Assembly (NCBI GenBank): GCA_014529385.2 | Contig: CM043968.1 | Location: 132,936,018 to 133,000,017, forward strand | Direction of reading: 5' to 3' | DNA: 64,000 nucleotides | Source: Adiantum capillus-veneris | Taxonomy: Eukaryota > Streptophyta > Polypodiopsida > Polypodiales > Pteridaceae | In this document: piece by piece, positions 35,544-47,175 of the stretch | How the letters are laid out: each line of letters begins with the position of its first letter | Position numbering within the stretch: position 1 is the stretch's first letter | Translations under genes and position numbers: made by a program | Notes under the pieces: generated by a model | The model's database searches: none | Seen by the model: only the letters and a program-made list of their open reading frames with translations | Told to the model about the DNA's origin: nothing

Positions 35544-36139
35544 AATCGACGTGAGGTGGGAAAAAGCAACCTTGGTGTGAGCGCAAGGCCGCCAAGGGGT
35601 GCACGCGCGGAAAAGAGCAGAACTCGGGTGAAGAGAAGATCCTTCTCTAACACAAATTGCAAGCGAAAGAAGAACCTCAAGGACCTCAAGACCCACAAGA
35701 ACCTAAGAACCAAGATCCCCAAGAACCCAAGTTGCTCGTGAACTTAAGAATCCAAGACCACAAGAACCCAAGACTTCAGTGGATGGTCATCACTCGAAGC
35801 GGAATGGATACTTCGCTTGGAGGTGATGAGCATGAGAGAGGCAAAGAAGAATTTTCCCCACCAGGAGGTTTTTCCGACCCTCCCCTTCCCCATCTACAAC
35901 AAGGATTGCACTAACTCCTATGGAGAAGTTCAAGCAGTTGTTTATGGAAAGAAAGTTAGAACGCGAAGAAAGAAAAGCAGAAAGAGAAGCAGAAAGAAAG
36001 GCCTACGAAGAAAAGAGGGCAGCCATAGATCGTGAATACGAAGAACAAATGGCAGCCATAGAGCGTGAGCACGAGCCAGAGAACAAAGAAAAAGAAGCAG
36101 CGTTTGCTCGCGAGAACAAAGAAAGACAAGCAGCATTTG
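35544..36139 (+). pseudogene. B-prime gag-like coding remnant
   Basis: Overlapping frames encode GKSNLGVSARPPRGA (leader frame), the MVITRSGMDTSLGGDEHE-type start, SPPGGF and the charged helix ([38 protein letters not shown]). The fusion to antisense G4 RT begins at about 36140. Frameshifts break the reading frame. Confidence 0.75.
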
Positions 36140-36460
36140 TTCTGAAACAAGAGGATCCCTGTAATCTATCAAGAATATCATCGATTGTCGGAATCGGAAA
36201 TCTGTTCTTGATGGTGATTTTGTTGAGAGCTCTATAATCAATGCACATCCTCCAAGATCCGTCTTTCTTTAAAACCAACAACACCGGAGAGCAATAAGGT
36301 GAAGTACTTGGCTGGATAAGACCCTTTTCCAAGAGGTCTTTCACTTGGTTCATAATCTCTTCATTCTGGGCTCGGCTCACACGATAAGGTGGCCGGTTCG
36401 GTGGTGTGCTTCCAGGTATCAGATCAATAGTATGATCCTCAGGACGAGCTGGTGGCAACT
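36140..36460 (-). pseudogene. G4 reverse transcriptase 5' fragment
   Basis: Encodes [56 protein letters not shown] and [11 protein letters not shown], then stops abruptly at the B-prime junction. At least 100 codons of RT, including the catalytic aspartates, are deleted between here and 32294. On its other side it is cut by the copia-2 LTR starting at 36461 (flank caact). Confidence 0.9.
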
Positions 36461-37081
36461 TGAAAGCGCGAAGCGGAAGGTACCAGTAGGTCTGCGTCGC
36501 GATGTAGTGCAGGATTGGGGCAAGAAGCAGAAGGCGGAGTGCAACAGAGAGGAAGCGCTAGGGATCGAAGCAGGAGGAGAGAGAGAGAGAGCTCGTACGT
36601 TATTGGGAAAACTCACTAATATTGAGTTGTGGGTTTTCCACTTTTTTTTTTCTTTCAACACACCAGAGGGCCCACAGGGGGAGGTGCTTATCCCTTCCAA
36701 ATATTAGCCATGTTACATGGTCGGGCAAGGGCCGCGTACCATCGGGCAAGAGCCACGCGTAGGCATCACCATGGCCACCTAATTGATGCACCACATGCTG
36801 GGAACGACGGAGAGAACTCGTAGCAACCAGCTAGGAACCTCCTCCTCGGATGACCCACCCCAGGAGGAGGATGCACTCGAGTGTCCAAGGGCTAGAGCCC
36901 TAGCAACGTGAACACCGGGTGAGCACAAGGTGTCCCTCTAGAGTGTGACCCAACAGGGGATTTTTCACTTTTATTATAAGTGACCTTTTAAAAATGTGTC
37001 CAGGTTCATATGAACCTGGACAAAGTTAAAAAATGTACATAAAGTATACATAAGGGGTAATTCAGGGCCCTTAACCCAACA
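36461..37081 (-). repeat. Copia-2 3' LTR with an insertion
   Basis: 621 bp, TGAAAGCGCG to CCCAACA on the plus strand, related to the copia-1 LTR (gaaaactca, tttattataagtgacc, cccttaacccaaca). About 310 bp of unrelated DNA sits between 36648 and 36958. The purine-tract complement (accacccactt) follows at 37082. Confidence 0.8.
36648..36958 (-). mobile_element. SINE-like or other short insertion in the copia-2 LTR
   Basis: The insert is flanked by cactttt on both sides (near 36640 and 36966). Read on the minus strand it ends in an A-rich tail (gttgaaagaaaaaaaaa), as expected of target-primed retrotransposition. No convincing pol III boxes were found. The two ends also carry a short imperfect inverted similarity (cacaccagaggg and ccctctagagtgtg), so a small DNA element is the alternative. 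Confidence 0.5.
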
Positions 37082-37226
37082 ACCACCCACTTAAAAGACA
37101 TAAATGACGCCTTTAAGTTAACCAACTCCCACCAGCTGTATGCAATGCTGATGTTGAGCCTTAGCAAGACTCTTGGTGAGAAGTTAGAACATCTGCAGGG
37201 TTATCCTGTGTATGGATCTTAGTCAA
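37082..37226 (-). pseudogene. Copia-2 3' end of pol, left part
   Basis: Resembles the end of copia-1 pol (compare 8100-8240, for example gtatggatcttagtca and gtatggaccttaacca). It is interrupted by B1 and G5 and continues at 54777. Confidence 0.7.
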
Positions 37227-37228
37227 TG

Positions 37229-38704
37229 TGAAACCGGCCTGTTTAATCCAAAAAGGGAGGTAGACCTTAGACTTAAACTTATTTGCTTTCACCCATTTAA
37301 TTTGTCGCCCACTTTACCTGTACTTTCAAGACACAACAAAGGGGAAAGGGATACAGGTTGCTAGATTGCACCTGTATGAGAAGACCGACACCAGATTGGC
37401 CCCTAACTTAGGCGCCCCTTTCGGTATTTCTTTATTCTTTAACAGAGGGAATAAAAGCTATGGTTCCCTACAAGCTGCCCCGCACGATCTTGGCTGAATT
37501 TCAACTGTTCTGGCCTGATTTCGGCAACATAACTGTACTAGGACCCTTCACAGTCAGTATTCCCACGCATTGGATGACTTTCCCGACGCATACAGACACT
37601 TTACAAAACCTGGTGAGAATCTGCAGCACGTTGATTTCTCTGTTTTCTGCCCCAAAAATGCACCAGATCACCTGTACAGCGGTCCCCTCACGTCCCCGAA
37701 CCTCTTGGGGGTATTAGAGTCCGTTTAGGACCAAAACCCTAAACCTGCAGAAATACGCAGCAGGCTGTAATTCACTGTTTCGGGCTCCGTGTTGCGTGCC
37801 GGTCGCATCCGTAGCAAGTCCTCGAGCTCCCGCACCTGTAGGACTACTTGCCCTTTGAATCGGACAAGATTTCGCACGTGAAACCTCTCCGAATCACCTG
37901 TACCTCTGCGGGGGATTAGCCGCTAGCTAATCCAGTACCTGTGCAAGAGGCTCTTGCCTTGGCAATTGCGCATGAACCCACACAACTGTACATTGGTCAA
38001 TTGAAAAGCCCACTAGAGGGGCATAACATACTGCCATAGGGGAGAGAGAGGACAGTGCGTAGAGTGCAAGGTATCACTCCTGGCACCGCACTGTACATAA
38101 GAGGGAAAGGAAGCACTCCATAGCTCTCAACCTATGACAAAACTGAAAAATGAGCCTTTTTCCCTCTAAATTCAACGCCACCTTCTCTTGCATGAGGAAA
38201 GCGCACAGAAATGTGCCACTTGGCACATTTGCAGGCTATTTCCCGTTTTGGGGTTGCCGCCTAAAAATGTCCCGACCAGTTGCCCAGTTGACTTCACAGT
38301 AGAGTAATAAAATGTTCCCCTTGTCATTCCGGAAACAATGACGCGAACACATTTTCAGGTCCCAAAATACCAATTCCCTAAATTTTAGGAGATGTTGCCA
38401 TTGTATCTTTCTAGGTCATCTGACCCCCTTTGTACACTGCAGCCACACCCAGAACTGAAATGTAGCCTCTGTAGCAAAGGATTCCACTTTGGCTAGTCAA
38501 TGACCCCACTTTGGCTAACCATAGTCCTTGTCCAACCTTAGTGCTCTCTTGCCCTCGGGCCTGGACTCCCCTGAACAATTCCACACTAGCTATGCAATGC
38601 AGGGCAGTTAGATTTCCCGAGGGGTGTTTCCAAAAAGTGAAAATGAATAAATAATAAGAAAGAAATCAACAAAAAGGATAGATAGTAGTCACACGCTGGT
38701 GACA
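37229..38704 (-). repeat. G5 3' LTR
   Basis: 1476 bp, TGAAACCGGCC to TGGTGACA on the plus strand. It is nearly identical in length to its partner (1473 bp), with scattered substitutions. Confidence 0.96.
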
Positions 38705-38717
38705 TACCCCCCTCTTG

Positions 38718-39275
38718 AAATCTCAAACATCCTCGTTTGCATCTGTCGTACATGCTCACAGTCGACATTGGTGCATTCAACACCTGTCGACACATGTACG
38801 ACACATACATGCTCATCGTCATCCCTGGTGTATTCAACACCTCATCGACACATGTATTGCCTGCGTGTGAACCCTGTCCCAATGACATAATGGTAGCTTC
38901 GCACTCTGCCATTGCTTTGAGTCCTCAACTTTCCAATGACAAAATGGTAGGTACGCATTTTGCCACTGTCTTTTAGTACACGTTGGATCCAGTAACACTT
39001 TCGAGCATACCCAAACCGGCAGTTTAAGAATGCACTTACACATGTACCCTTTAATAGAAGCAATTACTATATCCTTGACAAACTGACAAGAAATACTCAC
39101 TTCTATAGCACTAAGCACACTTTTGGATATTCCGTAAGAGCAATTGCCAAACTGACAATCTGTACAGCTCTAACATTCATGTAACATGTACTTGATTTGA
39201 GCTCACTTTAAATACCATGTACATCATTTCTTTCAGAAGCCATTGTCACACTGACAATCCATGTAGCTTTGAAAC
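38718..39275 (-). other. G5 3' untranslated region
   Basis: About 560 bases between the purine tract and the end of pol. It contains locally repeated phrases (gtgtattcaacacct and similar; cactgtc/actgacaat) but no ORF I would support. Confidence 0.7.
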
Positions 39276-40907
39276 TCAAGGGGTCAAGGTAGGTTGCAAA
39301 TCGAAGGCTTCAAGGTAAAGTGATAACACAGTTGGTGACTCTGCAAGTTCACCTTCTTCCATCCACTTAGCATCCATTGGTGGATAGTTTCTGAACTTCA
39401 CCAAGTAACGCCTAGCAACCTTCCGTTTCACTTTTCTTTCTTTATGTGCCAAAATCTGTTCCGGGACCAAGATCTCGTCAAGTTCCTCGACTTCCGGCTG
39501 ATCTTCAGCTGGCATATCCTCTGGCACATCACCCACATAGGGTCTGAGAAGACTCACATGAAACGCATTGTGAATCTTCCAACTCTCAGGCAATTTCAAC
39601 CTATATGCAGCATCATTGATTATGTCGCATACTTGAAAAGGCCCATAGTAACGCATGTTGAGCTTTGGAAACAGTCTTTCCTTGCCCTTTATCTTCTTTA
39701 ACCTTGCCTTTTCAAATCGTAGAAGCACCCAATCACCAAGTGAAAATACCACTTCACGACGGTGACGATCAGCTGCTTTCTTTTGCTTTGCCTGAGTATT
39801 TTCGAAGGCCACTTTGACCTTCTTGTACATTTCATCCATGTCCTGAACATACTTATCTGCTTCAAATATCTTGTCCTTTGTATGGAGTATGGGAGGAACT
39901 TTCTTGCCACCTTCAACTATCTCAAAAGGTGCCTTGCCAATTGATGAATGCACTGTATTATTGTATGCATACTCCACCAATGGCAAATACTGCTCCCACT
40001 TTCCTTTATGCTCTGACACGTAGCACTTCAGCAGATCTAGGACAGTAGAATTTGCCTCTTTTGATTGCCCATATGTTTGAGGATGAAATGAAGAAGAGAA
40101 TTTGAGCGTTGTGTCCATATTCTCAAACAAGCCTCTCCAGAACAAACTTGTCATGCGTGGATCACGGTCGCTAAGAATCGACTGTGGCATGCCATGATAC
40201 TTGAAAATATTGCTCATAAACAAGCGTGCCATCTGATCTGGCTTTATCTTCTTCCTGACAGGAATAAAATGAGCCTGCATGCTAAATCTGCAAATGATGG
40301 TCCAAATACCATCGTTTCCTGTCTGCGTTCTCGGAAGATCAAAGATAAAATCCATAGCAATACTTTCCCATGGTTTATTTGGAATAGGTAGTGGTTGCAA
40401 TAACCCTGGTGCCTTTTGCCTGTCAAACTGGACCTTCTCGCATATTAGACATTCTCGCACAAAGGCATCCACATCTCTTCTCAATGTAGGCCAGTAGAAG
40501 AATGTCTCAACCGCTTTAACTGTAGCATCGATACCACGATGCCCTGCATACGGTGGGACATGACTCTCTTCCATAACTTTGCGTCGCAATGGTTTTGTGA
40601 CACACAATCTAACATGCATCATCATGAATCCATCTTTGAGAAGATAGTGTTCATGACGTTGTCCATCCATTACCTGCTCGAAGACCCTTGCAAAATCTTC
40701 ATCATTTGCATACTGTTCCCTCATATCATCAAGTTCATGATGATAAGGAATCGACACAGCTGAAATTTGTGGCTTCTTTGACAAGGCATCAGCCACAACG
40801 TTCTTCTTGCCTTCCACATGCACAATCTGAAAATGGAACATGGACAAGATATTTGCCCATCGCATATGCTTCTCAGATAACTTTGCCTGTGTCAAGAAGT
40901 ATCGCAA
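39276..40907 (-). pseudogene. G5 RNase H end, integrase and chromodomain-like tail
   Basis: An uninterrupted 543-codon frame. Residues 1-45 finish RNase H (YFLTQAKLSEKHMRWANI). The integrase zinc-binding set is H116, H123, C153 and C156. The catalytic triad is D186 (AMDFIFDLP), D247 (SDRDPRMTS) and E284 (QSKEANS), with the D to E spacing of 36 expected for D,D(35)E. Residues about 480-535 (EQILAHKERKVKRKVARRYL, NYPPMDAKWMEE) resemble the integrase-fused chromodomain of plant chromoviruses, which guides insertion into heterochromatin. One TAG separates it from the upstream RNase H (TDH-stop-TLRYF, Gln in relatives). Confidence 0.93.
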
Positions 40908-40910
40908 GGT

Positions 40911-42320
40911 CTAATGGTCCGTTTGGACAACGAAATCTGCACCTAGCAGGTAGTGTTTCCAACTTAGGAGCGCATGAATCACGGCCTGCAGTTCTTTTTC
41001 ATAGACTCGCATAGTCTTTTCTGGCCCTTGCAAGATTCTACTCTCATAGGCTACTACCCTACCATCTTGCATTAGCACTGCACCAATGCTACTACCGCAG
41101 GCATCGCACTGGACCACAAATGACTTCCTAAGATCTGGCAACACAATGACTGGATCTGAAGTCATCTTTAAGAGATTAAAAGCTGAAATCTCTTTCTGTG
41201 TCCATCTAAAGGTGATTGCCTTCTTTTGAAGAGCATGTAAAGGTGAAGCAATCTCAGCGAAATTTCGGATAAACCTTCTGTAATAGGAGCATAGTCCCAA
41301 GAAGCTTTGGACATCGTGCACCGTCTTCAAATCTGGCCATGACTTGATCGCTTCAACTTTAGCAGGATCCATTCTGACACCATCCTTTGAGACAATGTGT
41401 CCGAGAAAATGAATCTCTTCCAGAAAAAATTCACTTTTCTTTGCATTGATGAGCAACCTATGGCTGCGTAGCTCTTTGAACACAATGGCCAAGTGATGCC
41501 CATGCTCCTCTTCATTCTTTGAGTAGACTATCATGTCATCAAAGAATGTACCAACAAACTGCTGGTGTGGACGAAAAATTCTGTCCATCATCCTATTGAA
41601 CGTAGCAGGAGCATTTGTGAGACCAAAGGGCATCACTAAAAATTCGTAAAGGCCAAACATTGTTCTAAAAGCAATCTTGTGCACATCCTCTGATCTAATG
41701 CGGATCTGATGGTACCCACTCTTTAGATCTATCCTGCTAAACATAGCTGCTGCTTCTAATTTGTCCACAATATCATCAATTCTAGGTATAGGGAACCTAT
41801 TCTTGATGGTATTCTTGTTCAGTGCACGGTAGTCGATGCACATATACCATGAGCCATCCTTTTTCTGCACCATCAACACTGAAGAATAGAATGGAGATGA
41901 ACTGGGCTGAATCAGCCCCTTTTCTAACAGCTCCTGTACTTGGCTCATTATCTCTTTCTGCTGAGCCGCACTAACCCTGTACGGAGGCTTATTTGGTGGG
42001 CTACTGCTTGGCACCAAATCTATCGCATGGTCCTCGGGTCTCTCTGGCGGTAATTGAGACGGTAATGAATTGGAAAAACAATCACTATACTGTTGTAAAA
42101 ACATTGACCTTTCTTTATCTAACACAGATAAATTTGATTCATCACAATTTGACACTTCACGTGCAAAAACCAAGTACGCAGAAAGATGCTTTTTCATTAC
42201 AGAAGTAATACCAGAAGCTGATACAGTGGGAATAGACTCCCCTTTAAGCTTTACATCCAGAATGTGAGTCTTTCCCCTGCTCTATACAGTGATCTTTTTG
42301 TTGTAGGCATCTATGATTCC
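40911..42320 (-). pseudogene. G5 reverse transcriptase and RNase H
   Basis: A 428-codon open frame (40911-42197) plus about 40 codons above it. RT motifs: [16 protein letters not shown] (about residues 116-131), [13 protein letters not shown] with catalytic D157, [20 protein letters not shown] (181-200) and the FFDD box at 218-221. RNase H starts near FVVQCDACGSSIGAVLMQDG and keeps YEKELQAVIHAL. Two TAG stops (FRV-stop-GII and ITV-stop-SRG) lie upstream at 42320-42282, between protease and RT. Confidence 0.93.
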
Positions 42321-44345
42321 CTATACACGAAACAACCAAGGAATACCTAGCAACACATCACATCCGTCCAGTGGCATGATGTAAAATTCTTCAGCATCTA
42401 CATAGGACTGGATATGTAGGCGCAACTTTCCCATGATGGGTGTCACAACCTCTGTATGGCCAGGACATGCCAAACCTGTCTCTGCTGTATACCCCATCTC
42501 TTTAGGTCTGATTCCCAACTTTGAAGCCAATTCTGGGGAAATGAAGTTGGCTTTGGCACCTGGATCAAAGAAGATAAGGACTGTTTGATCCCTGACCTTT
42601 CCCCATGCTCTGCAAAGCTCACTTGCGTCTGAATTTGGCTTGTCGCCCACCATATCTGGCACTAGACCAGCCATGGGCCTCTTTCCTTTCCTGCCCTCCT
42701 TGTCTTCAGAATCAGCTGGCCTTTTCTTTTGAGGACAATTGTAAGCAATGTGGCCAGGCTGCTCACAGATAAAGCATTTGTTCTCTGAACTCAAGACCTT
42801 CTTTTGCTCTTCCGACTTGCGAAGAAAACATCTTTTCCATTTCTTTGCTGGTCCTTTTTCTGATTCAGCCATAGCTTTGCCTTTCCCTACGTTGGCTGGC
42901 TCCTGAGTCCCTTTAGGAACCTCATTGGGAACCTCATTGGGAACGTACTTCTTCGCTGAATTTTTCTTGGTTGATCCTTCCTTGACGCCAGTATTAAATT
43001 CACAATCTTCTCCCTTGAGATAACCATTGCCAATGTTTGCTACCTCGATGAGCTGCGTCAAAGTAGTGACTTCGGTCTTCGTGTAGTACTTTCTCAATCC
43101 TTTGGGTAGGCCACAATAGTATTTTTCAATCTGTTCTGTCAATGGCACAAACCTATAGGAAGTTACTAGAAGCAGAGCTTTCCAAAACTTCCGATTGTAG
43201 TCATCCAGATTCTTGCAAGTGGCAGCATTAAGCTGGTGCCATTCTGTCATGACATCTGCTTCAAAGTCATCAGATAACCAGGCTCCTGCAAAAATCTGCT
43301 TAAAGTAAATCCATGTGGACGGAGCTTGCCCTTGAAGCAATAAAGTTGTCCACCATTGTCCCGCATTCCCTGTCAAGAAAGTGGCTGCCTTGCGGACCTT
43401 TGAAGCCTCTATAAAGTTTCCCCCTGCATAGGCCTTGTTAAACTGTTGGAGGAATGAGAGAGCCTTCTTCCTATCATCAAACCCTGTAAAGGTCGTGAAT
43501 GCCACACCTTTGCCACCTTCTTTGTACGGAGTTGGCTTCTCCAGCGGCGTTAAGTTGTCATATGGAAGTGACTGAAACATGGGAACACTGTTAGGGTTCA
43601 TCTGTGTTCCTTGATCGATATTAAGTTGACCTGGAAATGCCATATTTGGCTGTTGATTTGTAATTCCAGCCATACCAAAATTTGTTTGTGGCATCCCAAA
43701 TTGGCCCCGAGTACTTTGAAACCCTGGTAGCATGTCCGTGACACCATACATGGGGTTAGGCATCATTGTTTGAGCACCCCCGAACATTATTCTTGGCGTG
43801 TAAAACTGATTTCCAGGTGCATGACCAGCCATGCTCTAGAATACCGATCCACCTCTAAAATAGCCAGGGTGTACTGAAGGTGGTGGGAAGACTTGTTGCA
43901 TAGCCTGTAGGTTGCTTCCCTGCCCATTAGAACCAACTATAGGCTGCTGAAAAGTGGCTGGCTGAACTGGTACAGCTTGAAAGACTGGCATCTCAACCAC
44001 CTGTTCTTGCACCTTAGGCACACGTTGTGGAGACTGCATATTCTCCGTAAAGTGTACAGGTGTTTCCATTGACTCTGCAGTATGAATCACCTGTGCTTGA
44101 GCCTTAACAGGCTTTTGAATATGATCCAGTGACCCAACTTGCTGAGATGGAAGAGGAGGTTGCAGAAAGGCTAAGACCCTCGGGTTCTGCATTACTTGTG
44201 TGAACATAGCCACAGGAGTAGCCAACTAGGTCCTGAATATATCATCATCCGACTGTGGTGGTCTTGAAGACTCACCCACTTCATGTGTCTGTTGACCCTG
44301 CGAAGAGGAAACCTCTTCAGTCACATCATCTGTTCTGTCAGCCAT
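42321..44345 (-). pseudogene. G5 gag and protease
   Basis: It starts at the ATG at 44345 (MADRTDDVTEEVSSS), with TAG stops at FRT-stop-LATP and SVF-stop-SMAG. The N-terminal part is Gln/Pro/Met-rich. The gag core carries RKAATFLTGNAGQWWTTLL and WHQLNAATCKNLDDYNRKFW. A Lys-rich linker and a CCHC knuckle (CFICEQPGHIAYNC) follow. The protease reads LIFFDPGAKANFISPELASK, with DPG at the active-site position, then CDVLLGIPW. The sequence between stops is open and in one frame, so few mutations separate it from an intact ORF. Confidence 0.92.
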
Positions 44346-44452
44346 AATTGCAATTTCCTGTGTCTGGTCTATGATCCCCTGTGTCTTCAAGCCCAAACTG
44401 ACCAAGGCTCACTTCTATGGGAAAAAGTGATTTAATCCCCGGGATGAAACCA

Positions 44453-45925
44453 TGAAACCGGCCTGTTTAATCCAAAAAGGGCGGTAGACCTTAGACTTAA
44501 ACTTATTTGCTTTCACCCATTTAATTTGTCGCCCACTTTACCTGTACTTTCAAGACACAACAAAGGGGAAAGGGATACAGGTTGCTAGATTGCACCTATA
44601 TGAGAAGACCGACACCAGATTGGCCCCTAACTTAGGCGCCCCTTTCGGTATTTCTTTATTCTTTAAGAGGGAATAAAAGCTGTGGTTCCCTCCAAGCTGC
44701 CCCGCACGATCTTGGCTGAATTTCAACTGTTCTGGCCTGATTTCGGCAACATAACTGTACTAGGACCCTTCACAATCAGTATTCCCGCGCATTGGATGAC
44801 TTTCCCGATGCATACGGACACTTTACAAAACCTGGCGAGCATCTGCAGCACGCTGATTTCTCTGTTTTCTGCCCCGAAAATGCACCAGATCACCTGTACA
44901 ACCGTCCCCTCGCGTCCTCGAACCTCCTGGGGGTATTAGGGTCCGTTTAGGGCCAAAACCCTACACCTGCAAAAATACACAGCAGGCTGTAATTCACTGT
45001 TTCGGGCTCCGTTTTGCATGCCGGTCGCATCCGTAGCAAGTCCTCGAGCTCCCGCACCTGTAGGACTACTTGCCCTTTGAATCGGACGAGATTTCGCACG
45101 TGAAACCTCTCCGAATCACCTGTACCTGCGGGGGATTAGCCGCTAGCTAATCCAGTACCTGTGCAAGAGGCTCTTTTTTTGGCAATTGCGCATGAACCCA
45201 CACAACTGTACATTGGTCAATTGAAAAGCCCACTGGAGGGGCATAACATACTGCCATAGGGGGGAGAGAGGGCAGTGCGTAGCGTGCAGGGCATCACTCC
45301 TGGCACCGCACTGTACATAAGAGGGAAAGGAAGCACTCCATAGCTCTCAACCTGTGACAAAACTGAAAAATGAGCCTTTTTCCCTCTGAATTCAGCGCCA
45401 CCTTCTCTTGCATGAGGAAAGCGCACAGAAATGTGCCACTTGGCACATTTGCAGGCTATTTCCCGTTTCGCGGTTGCCGCCTAAAAATGTCCCGACCGGT
45501 TGCCCAGTTGACTTCACAGTAGAGTAATAAAATATTCCCCTTGTCATTGCGGAGATAATGACGCTAACACATTTTCAGGTCCCAAAATAGCAGTTTCCTA
45601 AATTTTAGGAGATGCTGCCATTGTATCTTTCTAGTTCATCTGACCCAATTTGTACACTGCAGCCACACCCAGAACTGAAATGTGGCCTCTGTAGCAAAGG
45701 ATTCCACTTTGGCTAGTCAATGACCCCACTTTGGCTAACCATAGTCCTTGTCCAACCTTAGTGCTCTCTTGCCCTCGGGCCTGGACTCCCCCTAAACAAT
45801 TCCACACTAGCTATGCAATGCAAGGCAATTAGATTTCCCGAGGAGTGTTTCCAAAAAGTGAAAATGAATAAATAATAAGAAAGAAATCAACAAAAAGGAT
45901 AGATAGTAGTCACACGTTGGTGACA
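44453..45925 (-). repeat. G5 5' LTR
   Basis: 1473 bp, TGAAACCGGCC to TTGGTGACA on the plus strand. The sense strand carries gaataaagaaataccgaaag followed by ggcgcc, the conserved block shared by all gypsy LTRs here, possibly the R/polyadenylation region. Confidence 0.96.
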
Positions 45926-45928
45926 CAA

Positions 45929-47086
45929 TGTCACGTGACACATCCAACCCTATGTCTCCGTGGACAAGCTACAGCATGAACAGGGTTCGGTTCAGTTCAG
46001 TCAAGTCAGTCTAGAATAGGAAGTGATCTGGCACTTTTGTGAGTTTGTTCACAGACCGTGCATGTCCAGACACTTAGATTAGATGCATATCCTCAGGTTG
46101 CACACAGCATGATCATCAAATTTCCATCAGGAGCATTTTTACAGTACATAGACCTATTTTATAAGCAAACCTAGCGCTAGCACTTTCTTGCAGAAGAGGC
46201 AGCAGGAGCACCTTGCTCAACGAGCAACTTCTCAGCAAGATCAGAACAGCGTGGCCTAGCGTTTTTGCAACAGCATCCAGCTAGCGTTTTTTGCAAGACA
46301 GATCAGCCTTCGCGTTTTTGCATTGCAGAGCAGCTTTAGCATTAGCAACCACAGCAGATCCACTTGACGACAGCAGATCAGCCCTAGCATTAGTGGATTT
46401 CCTCCGGTAGCAGATTTTCAGCCCTAACGTTTTTGCATCAACATCACACTTCAGCGTTTTGCAGATTCACCGCGACGGAACATCAACAAACATCAGCGTT
46501 TTCAGTTTTCAGCCTTTGGACAAAGCAGAAGAAGTCCCAAGCCTCGCAGATCTCACCTCCCCGCAGCAAATCCTCGCCGCACGGTCAGATCCATCGAAGT
46601 TTGCAGTTTTCAGCCCGGAAAACGCAGATTTCAGCATCTGCGTTTTCAGCGCGTCGTCGTCGTACCGTCGTCATCGACATCGTCACCGACATAGAGTCAG
46701 AATTCAGCATATAAAGATTTGCAGATTTCAGCCCTCAGCATTTTCAGATTTCAGCCCGCCTCATCTTCGTCCTCATCGTCGTCGACATCGTCGGCAAGTC
46801 CAAGCATTGTAAAGATTTGTGCAACCATAAGTAGACCGCTCTCGCCATAGAGAGTGGGGCCTTCGGAGGAGGTTTGTTGACAACTTTTTGGTGTCGTATT
46901 CTTCTCTCTTTATCTCTCAGTCTCATGCACCTTCATTCACAGTGTCCATTCCCTTTGTTTGTATCCATTGCACTCTCTCATTAAAGAGCGGAAGGCTCAC
47001 CCCTCCATAAGTAAAAGGAACCTTGAGCACAGTTCGGAGCACTCATCTTGAGCAAAGTTCAACATTCACTTCCGCTGCACCTTACA
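45929..47086 (+). repeat. B1 5' LTR
   Basis: 1158 bp, TGTCACGTGACAC to CACCTTACA, followed by the primer site TGGTATCAGAGC. The agcgttttt motif recurs between about 46250 and 46520, with cgtcgtcatcgac-type repeats near 46650. Confidence 0.94.
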
Positions 47087-47175
47087 TTGGTATCAGAGCT
47101 TTGGCAGTGTTCTGTATCACTCAAGGACAGAACCACAAGAACCACAGAAATTTTTTTTGCTTGTTGCGGTCGCAC

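Larger units (their letters stand above)
32295..36139 (+). mobile_element. B-prime, family B element lacking its 3' end
   Basis: The 5' LTR is 32295-33449. The primer site TGGTATCAGAGC is at 33451-33462, then the leader, a solo LTR of family A (33684-35538) and gag-like frames to about 36139. There it runs straight into G4 RT sequence. Its C-terminal domain, purine tract and 3' LTR are missing, as is the G4 stretch that should follow, so one deletion removed both. Confidence 0.88.
37229..45925 (-). mobile_element. Gypsy G5, complete element with duplicated target
   Basis: 8697 bp with LTRs 37229-38704 and 44453-45925 and an exact duplication (caatg at 37224-37228 and 45926-45930). The primer site TGGTTTCATCCCGGGG is on the minus strand from 44452 leftward. 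The purine-tract complement tacccccctctt starts at 38705. The coding region 44345-39276 is a single gag-pol frame interrupted by only a few stops, all TAG. This is the best-preserved gypsy element here and probably one of the youngest insertions. It lies exactly at the left end of B1's LTR, so it entered after B1. Confidence 0.97.

Noticed and set aside
37460-37717. Conserved 85-codon ORF, also at 44682-44939
   Set aside because: The two copies are the paired LTRs of G5, so similarity reflects LTR identity.
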